Origin: CALJFL01 sp036961205 | GTDB lineage: Bacteria > Pseudomonadota > Gammaproteobacteria > Pseudomonadales > Halieaceae | Direction of reading: 5' to 3' | Assembly (NCBI GenBank): GCA_036961205.1 | Contig: JBALVI010000001.1 | Coordinates: 1,116,001 to 1,180,000 of the forward strand | DNA: 64,000 nucleotides | In this document: positions 1 through 8,323 of the stretch, piece after piece | Layout of the letters: each line of letters opens with the position of its first letter | How positions within the stretch are numbered: the stretch's first letter is position 1 | Notes under the pieces: model-generated | Database searches by the model: none | Seen by the model: only the letters and a program-made list of their open reading frames with translations | Told to the model about the DNA's origin: nothing | Translations under genes and position numbers: made by a program

Positions 1-46
1 GGAAATTTGCTAAAGTGGGCCCCTTTTTGCACACCGATCACAGGTT

Positions 47-1030
47 ATGACGATAAAACTCTCAGTTCTCGATCAATCTCTTGCCCGTTCGGCCGACGAG
101 GCTCCGCAGGCCCTGCAGGAAACTCTGCAAATGGCTCGCCTTAGTGAGAGTCTAGGCTATGAACGCTTTTGGGTGTCTGAACACCACGCCTTTCCGTCAG
201 TGGCGGGTAGCGCGCCGGAAGTATTACTGGCGGCCCTGGGAGCCGCTACCAAGAGCATACGCCTGGGTTCCGGCGGAATTATGCTGCCTCACTACAGCCC
301 CTATAAGGTCGCCGAGGTGTTTTCACTGCTGGCCAATTTGTACCCCGATCGGATCGACCTGGGCATAGGCCGAGCGCCTGGCGCGGATATGGCCACTGCC
401 ACCGCTCTGGCCACTAGCGGTAGGCCCGACTTTCACAAGTTTCCCCAGCAGGTAGAGCAGCTGAGTGCATATCTGTGGCGGGATGACGCAACACCGGTGG
501 TCAGTCCCAAGCCGCCAGCGGGTTTGCCCCTGTGGATGTTGGGCTCCAGCCCCGATAGCGCTATTTTGGCGGCGCAGCGAGGCCTGCCTTACAACCTGGG
601 TCTGTTCATCAACCCGCAGGCTGATACCCAATTAATTGAGTACTATAAACGCCAGTTTCAGCCCAGCGCCTTGCAACCCGAGCCCTATGCCATACTGACT
701 TTTAGTGTCTTTTGTGCAGACTCCGAAGAGCAGGCACTCGCTCTGCAGCTCACTCATGATATCAACCTGTTTCGCTTTTTTACCGGCCAATCCAACGGCC
801 AGTCGCTGACTCCTCAGGAGGCGCAGCTCTATCCCCTGGGCGGTCAGGAGAGAGCTTTTATCGCCAGCCGGGCCAACAGCCGGGCAGCCGGTACCCCGGA
901 GCAAGTGCGTGAGAAAGTCACAGCACTGGCGCACACTTTCGCCGCAGATGAGGTGATGGCGGTCACCAATATGTATTATTTTGAGGACAGAAAGCGTTCC
1001 TTTGAACTGCTTAAAGAGGCATTTTCTTGA
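47..1030 (+). CDS. LLM-class flavin-dependent oxidoreductase (MsnO8-like)
   Basis: This 327-residue protein belongs to the bacterial luciferase-like TIM-barrel monooxygenases, which use reduced flavin; the substrate cannot be told. It starts with the family pattern of a short strand, then a WVSEHH motif near residues 42-47 and GSGGIMLPHYSP around 75-86, both typical of the MsnO8/YwbX-type branch, and a DLGIGRAPG motif near 104-112. Length is normal for the family. The ATG at 47 follows a weak CAGG ribosome site. Its stop overlaps the TTG start of the next gene by 3 nt, so the two are probably co-transcribed although no functional link is evident. Family assignment is firm; function is not. 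Confidence 0.85.
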   Translation: MTIKLSVLDQSLARSADEAPQALQETLQMARLSESLGYERFWVSEHHAFPSVAGSAPEVLLAALGAATKSIRLGSGGIMLPHYSPYKVAEVFSLLANLYPDRIDLGIGRAPGADMATATALATSGRPDFHKFPQQVEQLSAYLWRDDATPVVSPKPPAGLPLWMLGSSPDSAILAAQRGLPYNLGLFINPQADTQLIEYYKRQFQPSALQPEPYAILTFSVFCADSEEQALALQLTHDINLFRFFTGQSNGQSLTPQEAQLYPLGGQERAFIASRANSRAAGTPEQVREKVTALAHTFAADEVMAVTNMYYFEDRKRSFELLKEAFS

Positions 1031-1749
1031 GCGCTGGTGCGGCGCCGCACGGTTCGAGATTGATCCGATTTTTAGCCGAGCTTGAGGTGGCGGAGGAGCA
1101 GTTGCCGCACGCACGTTTTGTGCAGCGCCTCGGTCAGCTCATTGATCTTGCTGATGCTCTAACACTGTCTGAGACCTTACGTCATTCTGCACCTGTTGCG
1201 GCGGCCATCACGGACAGCTCTGATTGGGAGCCCGAGGGTGAGTTTTTGCGAGTTCGTACCAATCTCGTTAAAGGGATTATGGGTAGCTTTGTGCGAGACG
1301 AAACCCGCAGCCGCATTAGGCTGCCCGAACCGGGCCAGTTCAGCGCAAATCCGAATGAAGCTCGCCATGAGCCCTATGTCAGGTTTTACCGAGCACACCA
1401 GCGGGAAATGGAGCTGCGGATCAAAGGACTCCAGGTTCGGACCAGAGAGTATGCGCAGCGGTTTCCGGGGCAGTTATCGCGTCTTGCCGAGCTGGACCGG
1501 GTTCTGGCAGAGACTTTCGCGGTGAGAACTCGCCAGTGTTTTGCCGTTTTGCCGACGTTGGTCGGCAGCCGATACCGCCTATTGGCGCCTGAGCAGGATC
1601 AATCGCAGATGGAGGTGGTCGAGCAGGCCGGACTTAAGCAGCTGCAGGTAGAGATGCGCGGATTGCTGCTGGCCGAGCTGGATACCCGATTGCTGCCGGT
1701 GCAGGGCTTGGTTGAAGCGATTACCGAGCAAGCGGACGATGCCGCCTAA
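1027..1749 (+). CDS. DUF3348 family protein
   Basis: This soluble 240-residue protein has no signal peptide or membrane segment. The stretch around residues 115-160 (EPYVRFYRAHQREME, then Arg/Leu-rich helices) matches my memory of DUF3348, a family of unknown function. It starts with TTG inside the stop of the previous gene. It stands first in a set DUF3348-DUF802-OmpA-DUF2894 that I remember as a recurrent neighbourhood in Burkholderia, Xanthomonas and Pseudomonas relatives. It is separated from the DUF802 gene by 212 nt with no obvious gene. I infer a cytoplasmic partner of the membrane motor-like pair downstream. Exact function is unknown. Confidence 0.75.
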   Translation: MSAGAAPHGSRLIRFLAELEVAEEQLPHARFVQRLGQLIDLADALTLSETLRHSAPVAAAITDSSDWEPEGEFLRVRTNLVKGIMGSFVRDETRSRIRLPEPGQFSANPNEARHEPYVRFYRAHQREMELRIKGLQVRTREYAQRFPGQLSRLAELDRVLAETFAVRTRQCFAVLPTLVGSRYRLLAPEQDQSQMEVVEQAGLKQLQVEMRGLLLAELDTRLLPVQGLVEAITEQADDAA

Positions 1750-1961
1750 CGGGTTCAAAACCGGCTAGTTACGCAGGCTGGGCTTTGGGTTGATGGATTG
1801 TTCCAAAGGGTATAGCTATCCTTGAATCCTGCTGCCAATCAGCGATAATGCCCCGCCTCTGGCGTACCCCTTCCTTTTGCGTAACAGGCCCCAGGAACCC
1901 AGAGCAAGCTACCTGTTGCGGGATTAACACAAGCTATCTACCTACTAAAAGACTTCATTCT

Positions 1962-4097
1962 ATGACTCGACTACTGTTTGTTGCGGCCTTTTTACTGGGC
2001 ACTGCCGCCGTTATTGCCATGAGCGCTAATTTTGTCGGTAGTGACAACCTTGCACTCATCATTACGCTGGTTATCGCCGGAGTCTATGTTATTGGCTTCG
2101 TCGAGCTGGCGCAGTTCCACAATGCTACTGCCAGCTTATATCGGGGCTTGAGTGAGTTACGCCAGACCGCCTCCGATTCCGCGCCCGATTTGAGTAGCTG
2201 GTTGGACAAGCTGCATCCGTCTTTGCACAACGCGGTTCAATCTCGTGTAGAAGGCGCGCAGTTGGGCTTGCCAGCACCTGTTATAACGCCCTATTTAGTC
2301 GGTTTGTTGGTAATGCTGGGACTATTGGGTACCTTTGTTGGCATGGTGGATACCCTCAAGGGCGCCGTCGTCGCTTTAGAAGGCACCACCGAACTGTCGG
2401 CTATTCGTGCCGGATTGGCTGCACCCATCAATGGCTTGAGTCTTGCTTTCGGTACTTCTGTGGCCGGTATTGCCGCCTCGGCAATGCTGGGTCTAGCCTC
2501 TGCAGTGACCCGCCGCGACCGTATGCTCGCCACGCGCCAGCTTGATACAGAGGCCGCCCGGGTATTTCGGGATTTTTCGATGACTGTTAAGCGCCGCGAC
2601 ACCTATAACGCGATGCTGGATCAGGCCAATGCACTGCCTGAGATGGTGGTCACGCTTGGTACCTTGACGGACCGCCTGGGAAAAATGTCCGAGCAGCTCA
2701 GCGAGAACCTGCTCGCTAATCAGCAGGTGTTTCACCAAGCCATGACTACAAATTTTAAAGAGTTGGCTGTTTCGGTCGACAGCTCGCTGAAGCTCAGTGT
2801 TACCGAGACCGCCAGGCTTACCGGTGAGAGCATCGGTCCGCTGTTGCAGGACACGGTAGCTGCGATAACACAGGAAGTTAACAACACGCATCAACAACTG
2901 ACCACAATAGCCGATACTCAACTGCAGGGCCTGGCATCGCAGTTTGGCGAAATGTCCTCTTCCTGGGTTGCACGACAGCAAGGAGAGGATCAGCAGCGAC
3001 TTGAGCGCTGGCACGATACCCTGACTGAATCACAGAGCCAGTCCGCGCAGCAGCTCGTTGCATTGTCCCGGGCTTATACCGATGAATTACGGGAGCTGGC
3101 GACACATCAGGAGCAGACCTATACCTCTACCACAGAGACCTTTACCGCACTGTCCGAAACCCTCAGTGGACAGTGGTTGCAGACCAGTGAGCGGATGGCG
3201 GAACTTAGCCTGGCAACCGGTGAGCAACTACAGACGCTACGTACCGAGGAGGCAGAACGCGGTGAGGCGGCAGTGGCGAGGCTAGGGGAACTGAGTCTGG
3301 CAACCGGTGGGCAACTACAGACGCTACGTACCGAGGAGGCAGAACGCGGTGAGGCGGCGGTGGCGCGGCTAGCGGAACTTAGCCTGGCAACCGGCGGGCA
3401 ACTACAGATGCTACGTACCGAGGAGGCAGAACGTGGTGAGGCGGCTGTGGCGCGGCTAGCGGAACTCGAATCGGTTGTCGCCAACCATTTGGCCAATCTC
3501 GGGGGGCGCCTGGAAGAGCCTATGACCCGGTTGATCAAGACCGCCTCAGAAACACCACGGGCGGCGGCGGAAGTTATCAGCCAGCTGCGTGAGGAAATTG
3601 CCTCGACAGTGGCACGCGACAATGAGCACCTGGAGGAGCGCAGGCAGATCATGAAAAACCTGACTACGCTGTCAGTTGAATTGGCCGAGGCCGCCCGCGG
3701 ACAGAGAGATGCGGTAGAAGGTCTGGTGACTGCTTCTGAGCTGAGGCTGGAGGAAGTGAGCGGTCAGTTTGGCGGCCAGGTTGATACCGGGTTGAGCAAG
3801 ATAACCGCCCTGACCGATCATTTCGCCGGCAGCACAGCCCAAATTGCTGGCCTCGGGGAGTCGTTTACGGTGGCCATTAGCCTTTTTAACGAGTCCAATT
3901 CCGCACTCATTGAAAACCTGTCACGGATCGAAGATTCAATGGACAAATCAAGCTCGCGCAGTGATGAGCAGATGAGCTACTACGTGGCTCAGGCGAGGGA
4001 GATAATTGATCAGAGTTTGTTGTCACAGCGTGAAGTATTTGAGGAGCTGAGGCAACTGGGCGTTGCCGAGTCTTTGGCAAAGGCTGAGGCCAGCTAG
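1962..4097 (+). CDS. DUF802 protein with MotA/TolQ/ExbB-like channel domain and long coiled tail
   Basis: This 711-residue inner-membrane protein has four predicted membrane segments, at about residues 3-22, 29-50, 108-130 and 152-178. The third carries GLLGTFVGMVDTLKG and the fourth GLSLAFGTSVAGIAASAM, the pattern of MotA/TolQ/ExbB proton-channel subunits. The remaining ~520 residues are Glu/Gln/Ala-rich, heptad-like and probably a long cytoplasmic coiled coil, including three near-identical 29-residue repeats (residues ~414-500). The frame opens at 1848, but the ATG at 1962 begins directly with a membrane segment and is preferred; its ribosome site is weak (AAAAGA). The stop overlaps the GTG of the next gene by one base. 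The architecture resembles ZorA of Zorya systems, which is inference. Confidence 0.85.
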   Translation: MTRLLFVAAFLLGTAAVIAMSANFVGSDNLALIITLVIAGVYVIGFVELAQFHNATASLYRGLSELRQTASDSAPDLSSWLDKLHPSLHNAVQSRVEGAQLGLPAPVITPYLVGLLVMLGLLGTFVGMVDTLKGAVVALEGTTELSAIRAGLAAPINGLSLAFGTSVAGIAASAMLGLASAVTRRDRMLATRQLDTEAARVFRDFSMTVKRRDTYNAMLDQANALPEMVVTLGTLTDRLGKMSEQLSENLLANQQVFHQAMTTNFKELAVSVDSSLKLSVTETARLTGESIGPLLQDTVAAITQEVNNTHQQLTTIADTQLQGLASQFGEMSSSWVARQQGEDQQRLERWHDTLTESQSQSAQQLVALSRAYTDELRELATHQEQTYTSTTETFTALSETLSGQWLQTSERMAELSLATGEQLQTLRTEEAERGEAAVARLGELSLATGGQLQTLRTEEAERGEAAVARLAELSLATGGQLQMLRTEEAERGEAAVARLAELESVVANHLANLGGRLEEPMTRLIKTASETPRAAAEVISQLREEIASTVARDNEHLEERRQIMKNLTTLSVELAEAARGQRDAVEGLVTASELRLEEVSGQFGGQVDTGLSKITALTDHFAGSTAQIAGLGESFTVAISLFNESNSALIENLSRIEDSMDKSSSRSDEQMSYYVAQAREIIDQSLLSQREVFEELRQLGVAESLAKAEAS
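3201..3461 (+). repeat. Three 87-bp in-frame tandem repeats inside the DUF802 gene
   Basis: Three consecutive 87-bp units start at 3201, 3288 and 3375, each encoding a 29-residue unit that begins ELSLATG and ends with AVARL plus one residue. A partial fourth unit (GAACTC) begins at 3462. DNA identity between units is very high, so the expansion is recent, and the unit length keeps both frame and approximate heptad register (29 is near 4 x 7). It lies in the long coiled tail and would change tail length in 29-residue steps. Confidence 0.95.
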
Positions 4098-4723
4098 TGG
4101 AACAGCTGCAGGAAAACGGCGCAGATGACACGCCAGTATGGGCCATCTTCGGCGATCTGATGGCCGGCTTGGTCGGCGTCTTCGTGCTGATTTTAGTATG
4201 GACGCTGGGCATGCAACTTGAATTGGCGCAATCACTTGAGAACGAAATTCAAATGCGTCAGCGTGAGGAACAGCGGCGCATGGAGCTGGAAAGCGCATTG
4301 GCCGGGCCGTTGGCCAGTGGTCGCGTAACGCTGCAAAACGGTCGCATAGGGATTAGTGGCAGCGTGTTATTTGCGCTGAATTCCGACAAGCTGCAGAGCG
4401 AGGGCAGGGAACTGCTGAAAATGTTGGTCGCGCCGCTTGAGGTTTATCTGGGGGAGCGCGAAGAAATACTGATGGTCAGCGGTTTTACCGACGACCTGCC
4501 TATTCAGCGGGGGAATAGTAAGTTTGAAGATAACTGGGAGCTGTCGGCCCAGCGGGCCTTAACCGTTACGCGTGTGTTGATAGAAGAGGGCATGCCAGCG
4601 AAACTTGTTTTTGCGGCAGCTTTTGGCGCGCAACAGCCAGTGGTACCCAATCAGGATCAGGCCAGCCGATCTAGAAATCGCCGGGTAGAAATGGCACCGG
4701 TACCAAGAGGTGTGCAGCTATAA
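4097..4723 (+). CDS. OmpA-family, MotB/ZorB-like protein
   Basis: This 208-residue protein has one N-terminal membrane segment (about residues 14-36) followed by a short linker and a C-terminal OmpA/MotB peptidoglycan-binding domain (about 85-205; SGFTDDLPI and ELSAQRALTVTRVL are diagnostic). Asp20 in WAIFGDLMAG sits where MotB carries its proton-accepting aspartate, so this looks like the stator B-type partner of the upstream channel subunit. It starts with GTG at 4097, one base inside the previous stop. It is shorter than flagellar MotB, and there are no flagellar genes nearby. OmpA-domain assignment is firm; the stator role is inference. Confidence 0.85.
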   Translation: MEQLQENGADDTPVWAIFGDLMAGLVGVFVLILVWTLGMQLELAQSLENEIQMRQREEQRRMELESALAGPLASGRVTLQNGRIGISGSVLFALNSDKLQSEGRELLKMLVAPLEVYLGEREEILMVSGFTDDLPIQRGNSKFEDNWELSAQRALTVTRVLIEEGMPAKLVFAAAFGAQQPVVPNQDQASRSRNRRVEMAPVPRGVQL

Positions 4724-5466
4724 AAACGCCTGCAACACTTCTGCTCGAAAGGCTTGCCGCCATAACCACAGCGGGGGGGCATGCGTTTAACCCTGCGGGT
4801 TTCCAGTACATTAAATCACTGGCGGAGAAAGCTGGTCAGTTCAAGGAGGCGCCGCAACAGCGTTTAGTGTCGCGAGGGCTGCAGGCTCTGGATGATTATC
4901 AAGGTCAGCTCTTACAGGCGCGCAAAGAAGCCGAAGAACTTGTAAGCCTGACGGTAAAGCAGTTCCCCGATTCGGCCGCAGAACTGCAACAACAATTTGA
5001 TAGCTACCAGTTTCGAAAACTTCGCAGGCATGTAGCTCGCCTGCAGGCGTCGCTCACGATTGATCAGATCAGGGGCCTGACGGAGCAGCTTGAAAAAGGT
5101 AATGAGCCTGACCGGGACAACGGCATCAGCCTGGAAGAGCAGTGCCTGCGCTGGGAGCGGGAGGTCACCGAAGCTGAGGTGCCGATGACGTCCGACCTCT
5201 GCGCTACGCCGACGAAATTATCGGCCGATACAGCCGAGCTGAGATCTTCCAGGCAGCTCCGGGAGTCCATGCTAAAGCGGCGAGTTGATAAAATGATTGC
5301 TCAAGCGATCGCTTCGATGCCAGACGACCCCGGCCCGCTAAACCCTCAAATGCTAGCTATTCGGTCACTCACCACACTGGGCGATCTTTCTCCCGCCTAC
5401 CTCTCCAGGTTTGTGCCTTATATTGAAACCCTGCATTGCCTGGAGCAGGTGGATGATCGGTCTTAG
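4720..5466 (+). CDS. DUF2894 family protein with probable ATA start
   Basis: This soluble, helical 248-residue protein closes the cassette. The first canonical start in this frame is GTG at 4867, but the frame is open upstream and reads a plausible N-terminus (LLLERLAAITTAGG, then NPAGFQYIKSLAEKA) resembling what I recall of DUF2894 proteins. No ATG, GTG or TTG exists between the in-frame stop at 4672 and 4867. The best initiation point is ATA at 4720, overlapping the previous stop as ATAA, with a six-base perfect Shine-Dalgarno GAGGTG at 4707-4712 and 7-nt spacing. CTG at 4741 is an alternative. If the GTG is real, the product is 199 residues. Function is unknown. Confidence 0.65.
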   Translation: MKTPATLLLERLAAITTAGGHAFNPAGFQYIKSLAEKAGQFKEAPQQRLVSRGLQALDDYQGQLLQARKEAEELVSLTVKQFPDSAAELQQQFDSYQFRKLRRHVARLQASLTIDQIRGLTEQLEKGNEPDRDNGISLEEQCLRWEREVTEAEVPMTSDLCATPTKLSADTAELRSSRQLRESMLKRRVDKMIAQAIASMPDDPGPLNPQMLAIRSLTTLGDLSPAYLSRFVPYIETLHCLEQVDDRS

Positions 5467-5568
5467 CATTTGGCAGTGAGCAGTCTTGCTGTGCGTTGGT
5501 AAAAGTACTTGAGCTATTGGCGATGTTTACAGTAGCCTGAAGGCGCGTTAAGCCCCAGCGGAGTGTCA

Positions 5569-6840
5569 ATGTTACAACCCCGAGATTTTCTTCAGCGCCT
5601 GTTCGATGAAGCGGTAAAGGCCGCTCAGCCGGATCAGGTACTGGCGAATTATTTGCCCGCGCCACCGACTGGCCGTACGCTGGTGCTTGGCGCCGGCAAG
5701 GCTGCCTCTTCCATGGCTAGTGTTGTCGACGAGCATTGGCAGGGCGAAATGACCGGTCTGGTGGTTACCCGCCATGGGCAGGCTCAGGATTGTGGTCGTA
5801 TTGAGGTTCTGGAAGCAGCGCATCCTGTGCCGGATCAGAATGGCCGGATTGCCTCGCAGCGCATACTCGCCCTGTGTGACGATCTCACTGAAGATGATTT
5901 GGTGCTATGCCTGATTTCCGGTGGCGGCTCAGCCTTGTTGTCACTAGGCGGCGGTGATATTGACCTGGCTGACAAACAGGACTTGAATCGGCAGCTCCTT
6001 CATTGCGGGGCCAGTATTGCCGAGATCAATACCGTCCGGAAACATGTGTCGGCGATTAAGGGCGGCCGGCTTGCGGCAGCCTGTGCACCTGCCAGAGTGG
6101 TGACACTGCTGATCTCCGATGTGCCCGGTGACGATCCGCAGCTTATTGCCTCCGGCCCAACCATTCCCGACTCGACCACGGCGGCGCAAGCTCGGGCAAT
6201 TATCGAGCGCTATGAGCTGCAGCCAGCGGCAAGTATTGAGCGGTTTCTGCAAACGCCAGAGGCGGAAACACCCGCTCCAGACGATCCCTTGTTTACTAAC
6301 AATACAGTGCAGATAATCGCCGGCCCGCAGGTGTCCCTGCTGGCAGCCGCTGAACTGGCCAAGACTCTTGGTGTGACACCGCTCATTCTGTCCGACTCCG
6401 TTGAGGGTGAATCCCGTGAGGTCGGTACTGCGTTCGCAGCGATTGCCCGGCAGGCCAAATTCCATGGTCAGCCGGTGGCGCCACCTTGTGTCATTTTGTC
6501 TGGCGGTGAAACCACAGTGTCGATTAAAGGCAGCGGCAAAGGTGGGCCGAATACGGAATTCAATTTAGGCATGGCGCTGAATCTGGCGGGAGAGGGTGGT
6601 ATTACCGTATTGGCCTGCGATACCGATGGCATCGATGGTAGCGAAGACAATGCAGGTAGTATCATCGATGCCAGCACCTTGGCTAGGGCCAGGGAACTGG
6701 GCATGGATGCGGAAGCTTTTCTGAACAACAACGACGCCTGGAGTTTCTTTGATGCCCTGGGTGATCTCGTTGTCACTGGGCCGACCAACACCAACGTCAA
6801 TGACTTTCGCGCAATTTACGTCGCCGCAGACCCCGACTGA
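5569..6840 (+). CDS. Glycerate 2-kinase (type II, MOFRL family)
   Basis: This 423-residue cytosolic enzyme should phosphorylate D-glycerate to 2-phosphoglycerate with ATP, feeding glyoxylate- or tartronate-derived carbon into glycolysis. The N-terminal DUF4147 domain shows GAGKAASSMA (residues 41-50), SGGGSALL (117-124) and NTVRKHVSAIKGG (154-166). The C-terminal MOFRL domain shows SGGETTVSIKG and DTDGIDGSEDNAG. It is full length and named GckA/TtuD in other species. ATG 5569 with GGAG at 5560-5563 (5-nt gap) is preferred over the in-frame GTG six bases upstream. It ends 35 nt from a convergent gene. Confidence 0.9.
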   Translation: MLQPRDFLQRLFDEAVKAAQPDQVLANYLPAPPTGRTLVLGAGKAASSMASVVDEHWQGEMTGLVVTRHGQAQDCGRIEVLEAAHPVPDQNGRIASQRILALCDDLTEDDLVLCLISGGGSALLSLGGGDIDLADKQDLNRQLLHCGASIAEINTVRKHVSAIKGGRLAAACAPARVVTLLISDVPGDDPQLIASGPTIPDSTTAAQARAIIERYELQPAASIERFLQTPEAETPAPDDPLFTNNTVQIIAGPQVSLLAAAELAKTLGVTPLILSDSVEGESREVGTAFAAIARQAKFHGQPVAPPCVILSGGETTVSIKGSGKGGPNTEFNLGMALNLAGEGGITVLACDTDGIDGSEDNAGSIIDASTLARARELGMDAEAFLNNNDAWSFFDALGDLVVTGPTNTNVNDFRAIYVAADPD

Positions 6841-6875
6841 GTGGGGAAGCTCGTCAGTGGGATAAGCGTGGGTTG

Positions 6876-7625
6876 CTACTGCGCGTTGGCAAAAACAGCC
6901 GGTAGATAATCTGCTACCAGTGACGGTGGATAGCCAATAACATCCACCAGCCTGCGCTGACATTCTGCCAGTGACGCACCACGCTCCTTCCATACAGGCA
7001 CTCGCTTGACCAGAGTCTCAACCCTTTCCCTGGGCGTAATAATCCAGGTGTCCTGCGGTGTTTCACCGAAGTAAAAGTCAGCGCAGCAGTTCTCTTTAGC
7101 GGCGGGCTTCATATAAAGCACCAGGTTGAGGGCGTGATTGGCGCCACTGTCCTTGATATAGCCTGTGAGGAATTTCATGGTGCCACCGAAGTCGCCCAGG
7201 TCGTCTACCAGCAGTACGGTTTCGCCACTGATGGGAATGGATATGCCGTGCTCAACCAGAGGGTTGTCATAACGCACGCCTGGGCCCTTGTAGAGAGATA
7301 CACCGACTGTGCCAAATTCTATTTTGGGCAAGCCGGGTCCGCGCCCCTCTACCAAATGGTCAAACAGCAGCACTCCCGGCAGCATGCCGCCCATAGTGAC
7401 AATGAGCGCTCGTGTGATCATAGTTTCGCTGTTCAGGTTTGCGGCCTGGTAGATGTGCACCTGCTTGGCGACATCTGCGATGGCGGCACTTTCTACTGCG
7501 TCTGGTACCAGCAGGAAGCTCAGCTCGTCGTCGGGTACAGAGACTCCCTCCGGGTTACGCCAGAAATCCAGGTCGACATCGCCGCAGTGCTGGGCAATCT
7601 GTTTGCTGTACTCGGTGTCTGTCAT
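6876..7625 (-). CDS. Phosphoribosyltransferase-fold protein
   Basis: This 249-residue protein carries the PRPP-binding loop of type I phosphoribosyltransferases as VLLVDDLGDFGGTMKFL (about residues 137-153). The segment before it is long and the family's usual flanking motifs are unclear, so the nucleobase is unknown. It is the downstream member of a minus-strand pair with the 7675-8247 PRTase. The glycine after Asp-Asp-Leu and the GDFGGT sequence differ from the canonical DxxxTGKT pattern, and catalytic competence is uncertain. The genes overlap with no other feature. Confidence 0.65.
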   Translation of the reverse strand: MTDTEYSKQIAQHCGDVDLDFWRNPEGVSVPDDELSFLLVPDAVESAAIADVAKQVHIYQAANLNSETMITRALIVTMGGMLPGVLLFDHLVEGRGPGLPKIEFGTVGVSLYKGPGVRYDNPLVEHGISIPISGETVLLVDDLGDFGGTMKFLTGYIKDSGANHALNLVLYMKPAAKENCCADFYFGETPQDTWIITPRERVETLVKRVPVWKERGASLAECQRRLVDVIGYPPSLVADYLPAVFANAQ

Positions 7626-7674
7626 GGGTGAATCTCCGCGCTGAATTGCTAAACCTTGATGACTGCGCCTAAGC

Positions 7675-8247
7675 TTAAGACGGTGGCGGAACTGCAGTTT
7701 TTAAAATAGCCGCCAATGCCGGCCGATGCTGGGTCACCTCGTCCATACTCAGCCCTTCCAAAGAGTGCGGAAACTTCAGCCACTGTTCGGTCTCGTGAAG
7801 ATAGTAGTCTGGAACGATATCGGTTTCGTTGCGGGTCGGCTTGTAATAGGGCACCGCAATGCGGATGTCTTCAGGCGTATTTCGTCGAGCGATAGCTTTC
7901 AGGTGAGAAATCACCGCCTGCAGTGTTTTACCGGTGTCGAATACGTCATCAACGAATAGCAGTTTGTCGTCATGTCGGCATTTCTTGATCAGGTAATTCA
8001 TGCCGTATACAGCCACTTGTTCGGCCTTGGTATCTATTTGCGAATAATAGGCAGTGCGAATGGCGATATGGTCGGTTTTAATGCCGAAGTATTGTAAAAA
8101 ATCCTGTACCGCCACGCCCATTGGCACTCCACCACGCCACAAGGCGACAATAAAGGTTGGCTGGAAATCACTTTTTACCACGTTGGCGGCGAGCCTGAAG
8201 GAGTCTTCCAGCAGCTCTTGAGCATCCAAGTAAAGTTTTTCGGACAT
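7675..8247 (-). CDS. Hypoxanthine/xanthine phosphoribosyltransferase-like protein
   Basis: This 190-residue type I PRTase has a complete PRPP loop LLFVDDVFDTGKTL (about residues 95-108) and an N-terminal VALWRGGVPMG motif (35-45) where such enzymes have their flexible-loop region. It probably condenses a 6-oxopurine base with PRPP in purine salvage. It is transcribed divergently from a paralogue at 8324-8932 across a 76-nt gap; both begin with a shared LLEDSFRLA stretch. Base specificity cannot be read from sequence. Confidence 0.75.
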   Translation of the reverse strand: MSEKLYLDAQELLEDSFRLAANVVKSDFQPTFIVALWRGGVPMGVAVQDFLQYFGIKTDHIAIRTAYYSQIDTKAEQVAVYGMNYLIKKCRHDDKLLFVDDVFDTGKTLQAVISHLKAIARRNTPEDIRIAVPYYKPTRNETDIVPDYYLHETEQWLKFPHSLEGLSMDEVTQHRPALAAILKTAVPPPS

Positions 8248-8323
8248 TGATACTTCCTGTTAACAGATGCAAAAGGTTCGGTTTCTGGTTACCCTTTTAG
8301 GTTCACTCAGAATGATACTCCCA

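Noticed and set aside
3119..3652. 177-codon minus-strand frame opposite the repeats
   Set aside because: It is the complement of the 87-bp repeats in the DUF802 gene; Ser/Arg-rich shadow with no start signal.
1962..4723. Flagellar stator MotAB
   Set aside because: No flagellar genes are nearby, the channel protein has a long coiled tail and the OmpA partner is short.
1027..5466. Definite Zorya defence system
   Set aside because: Only the two membrane subunits resemble ZorAB; no ZorC, ZorD, ZorE or other known effector is present, so a defence role is a hypothesis only.
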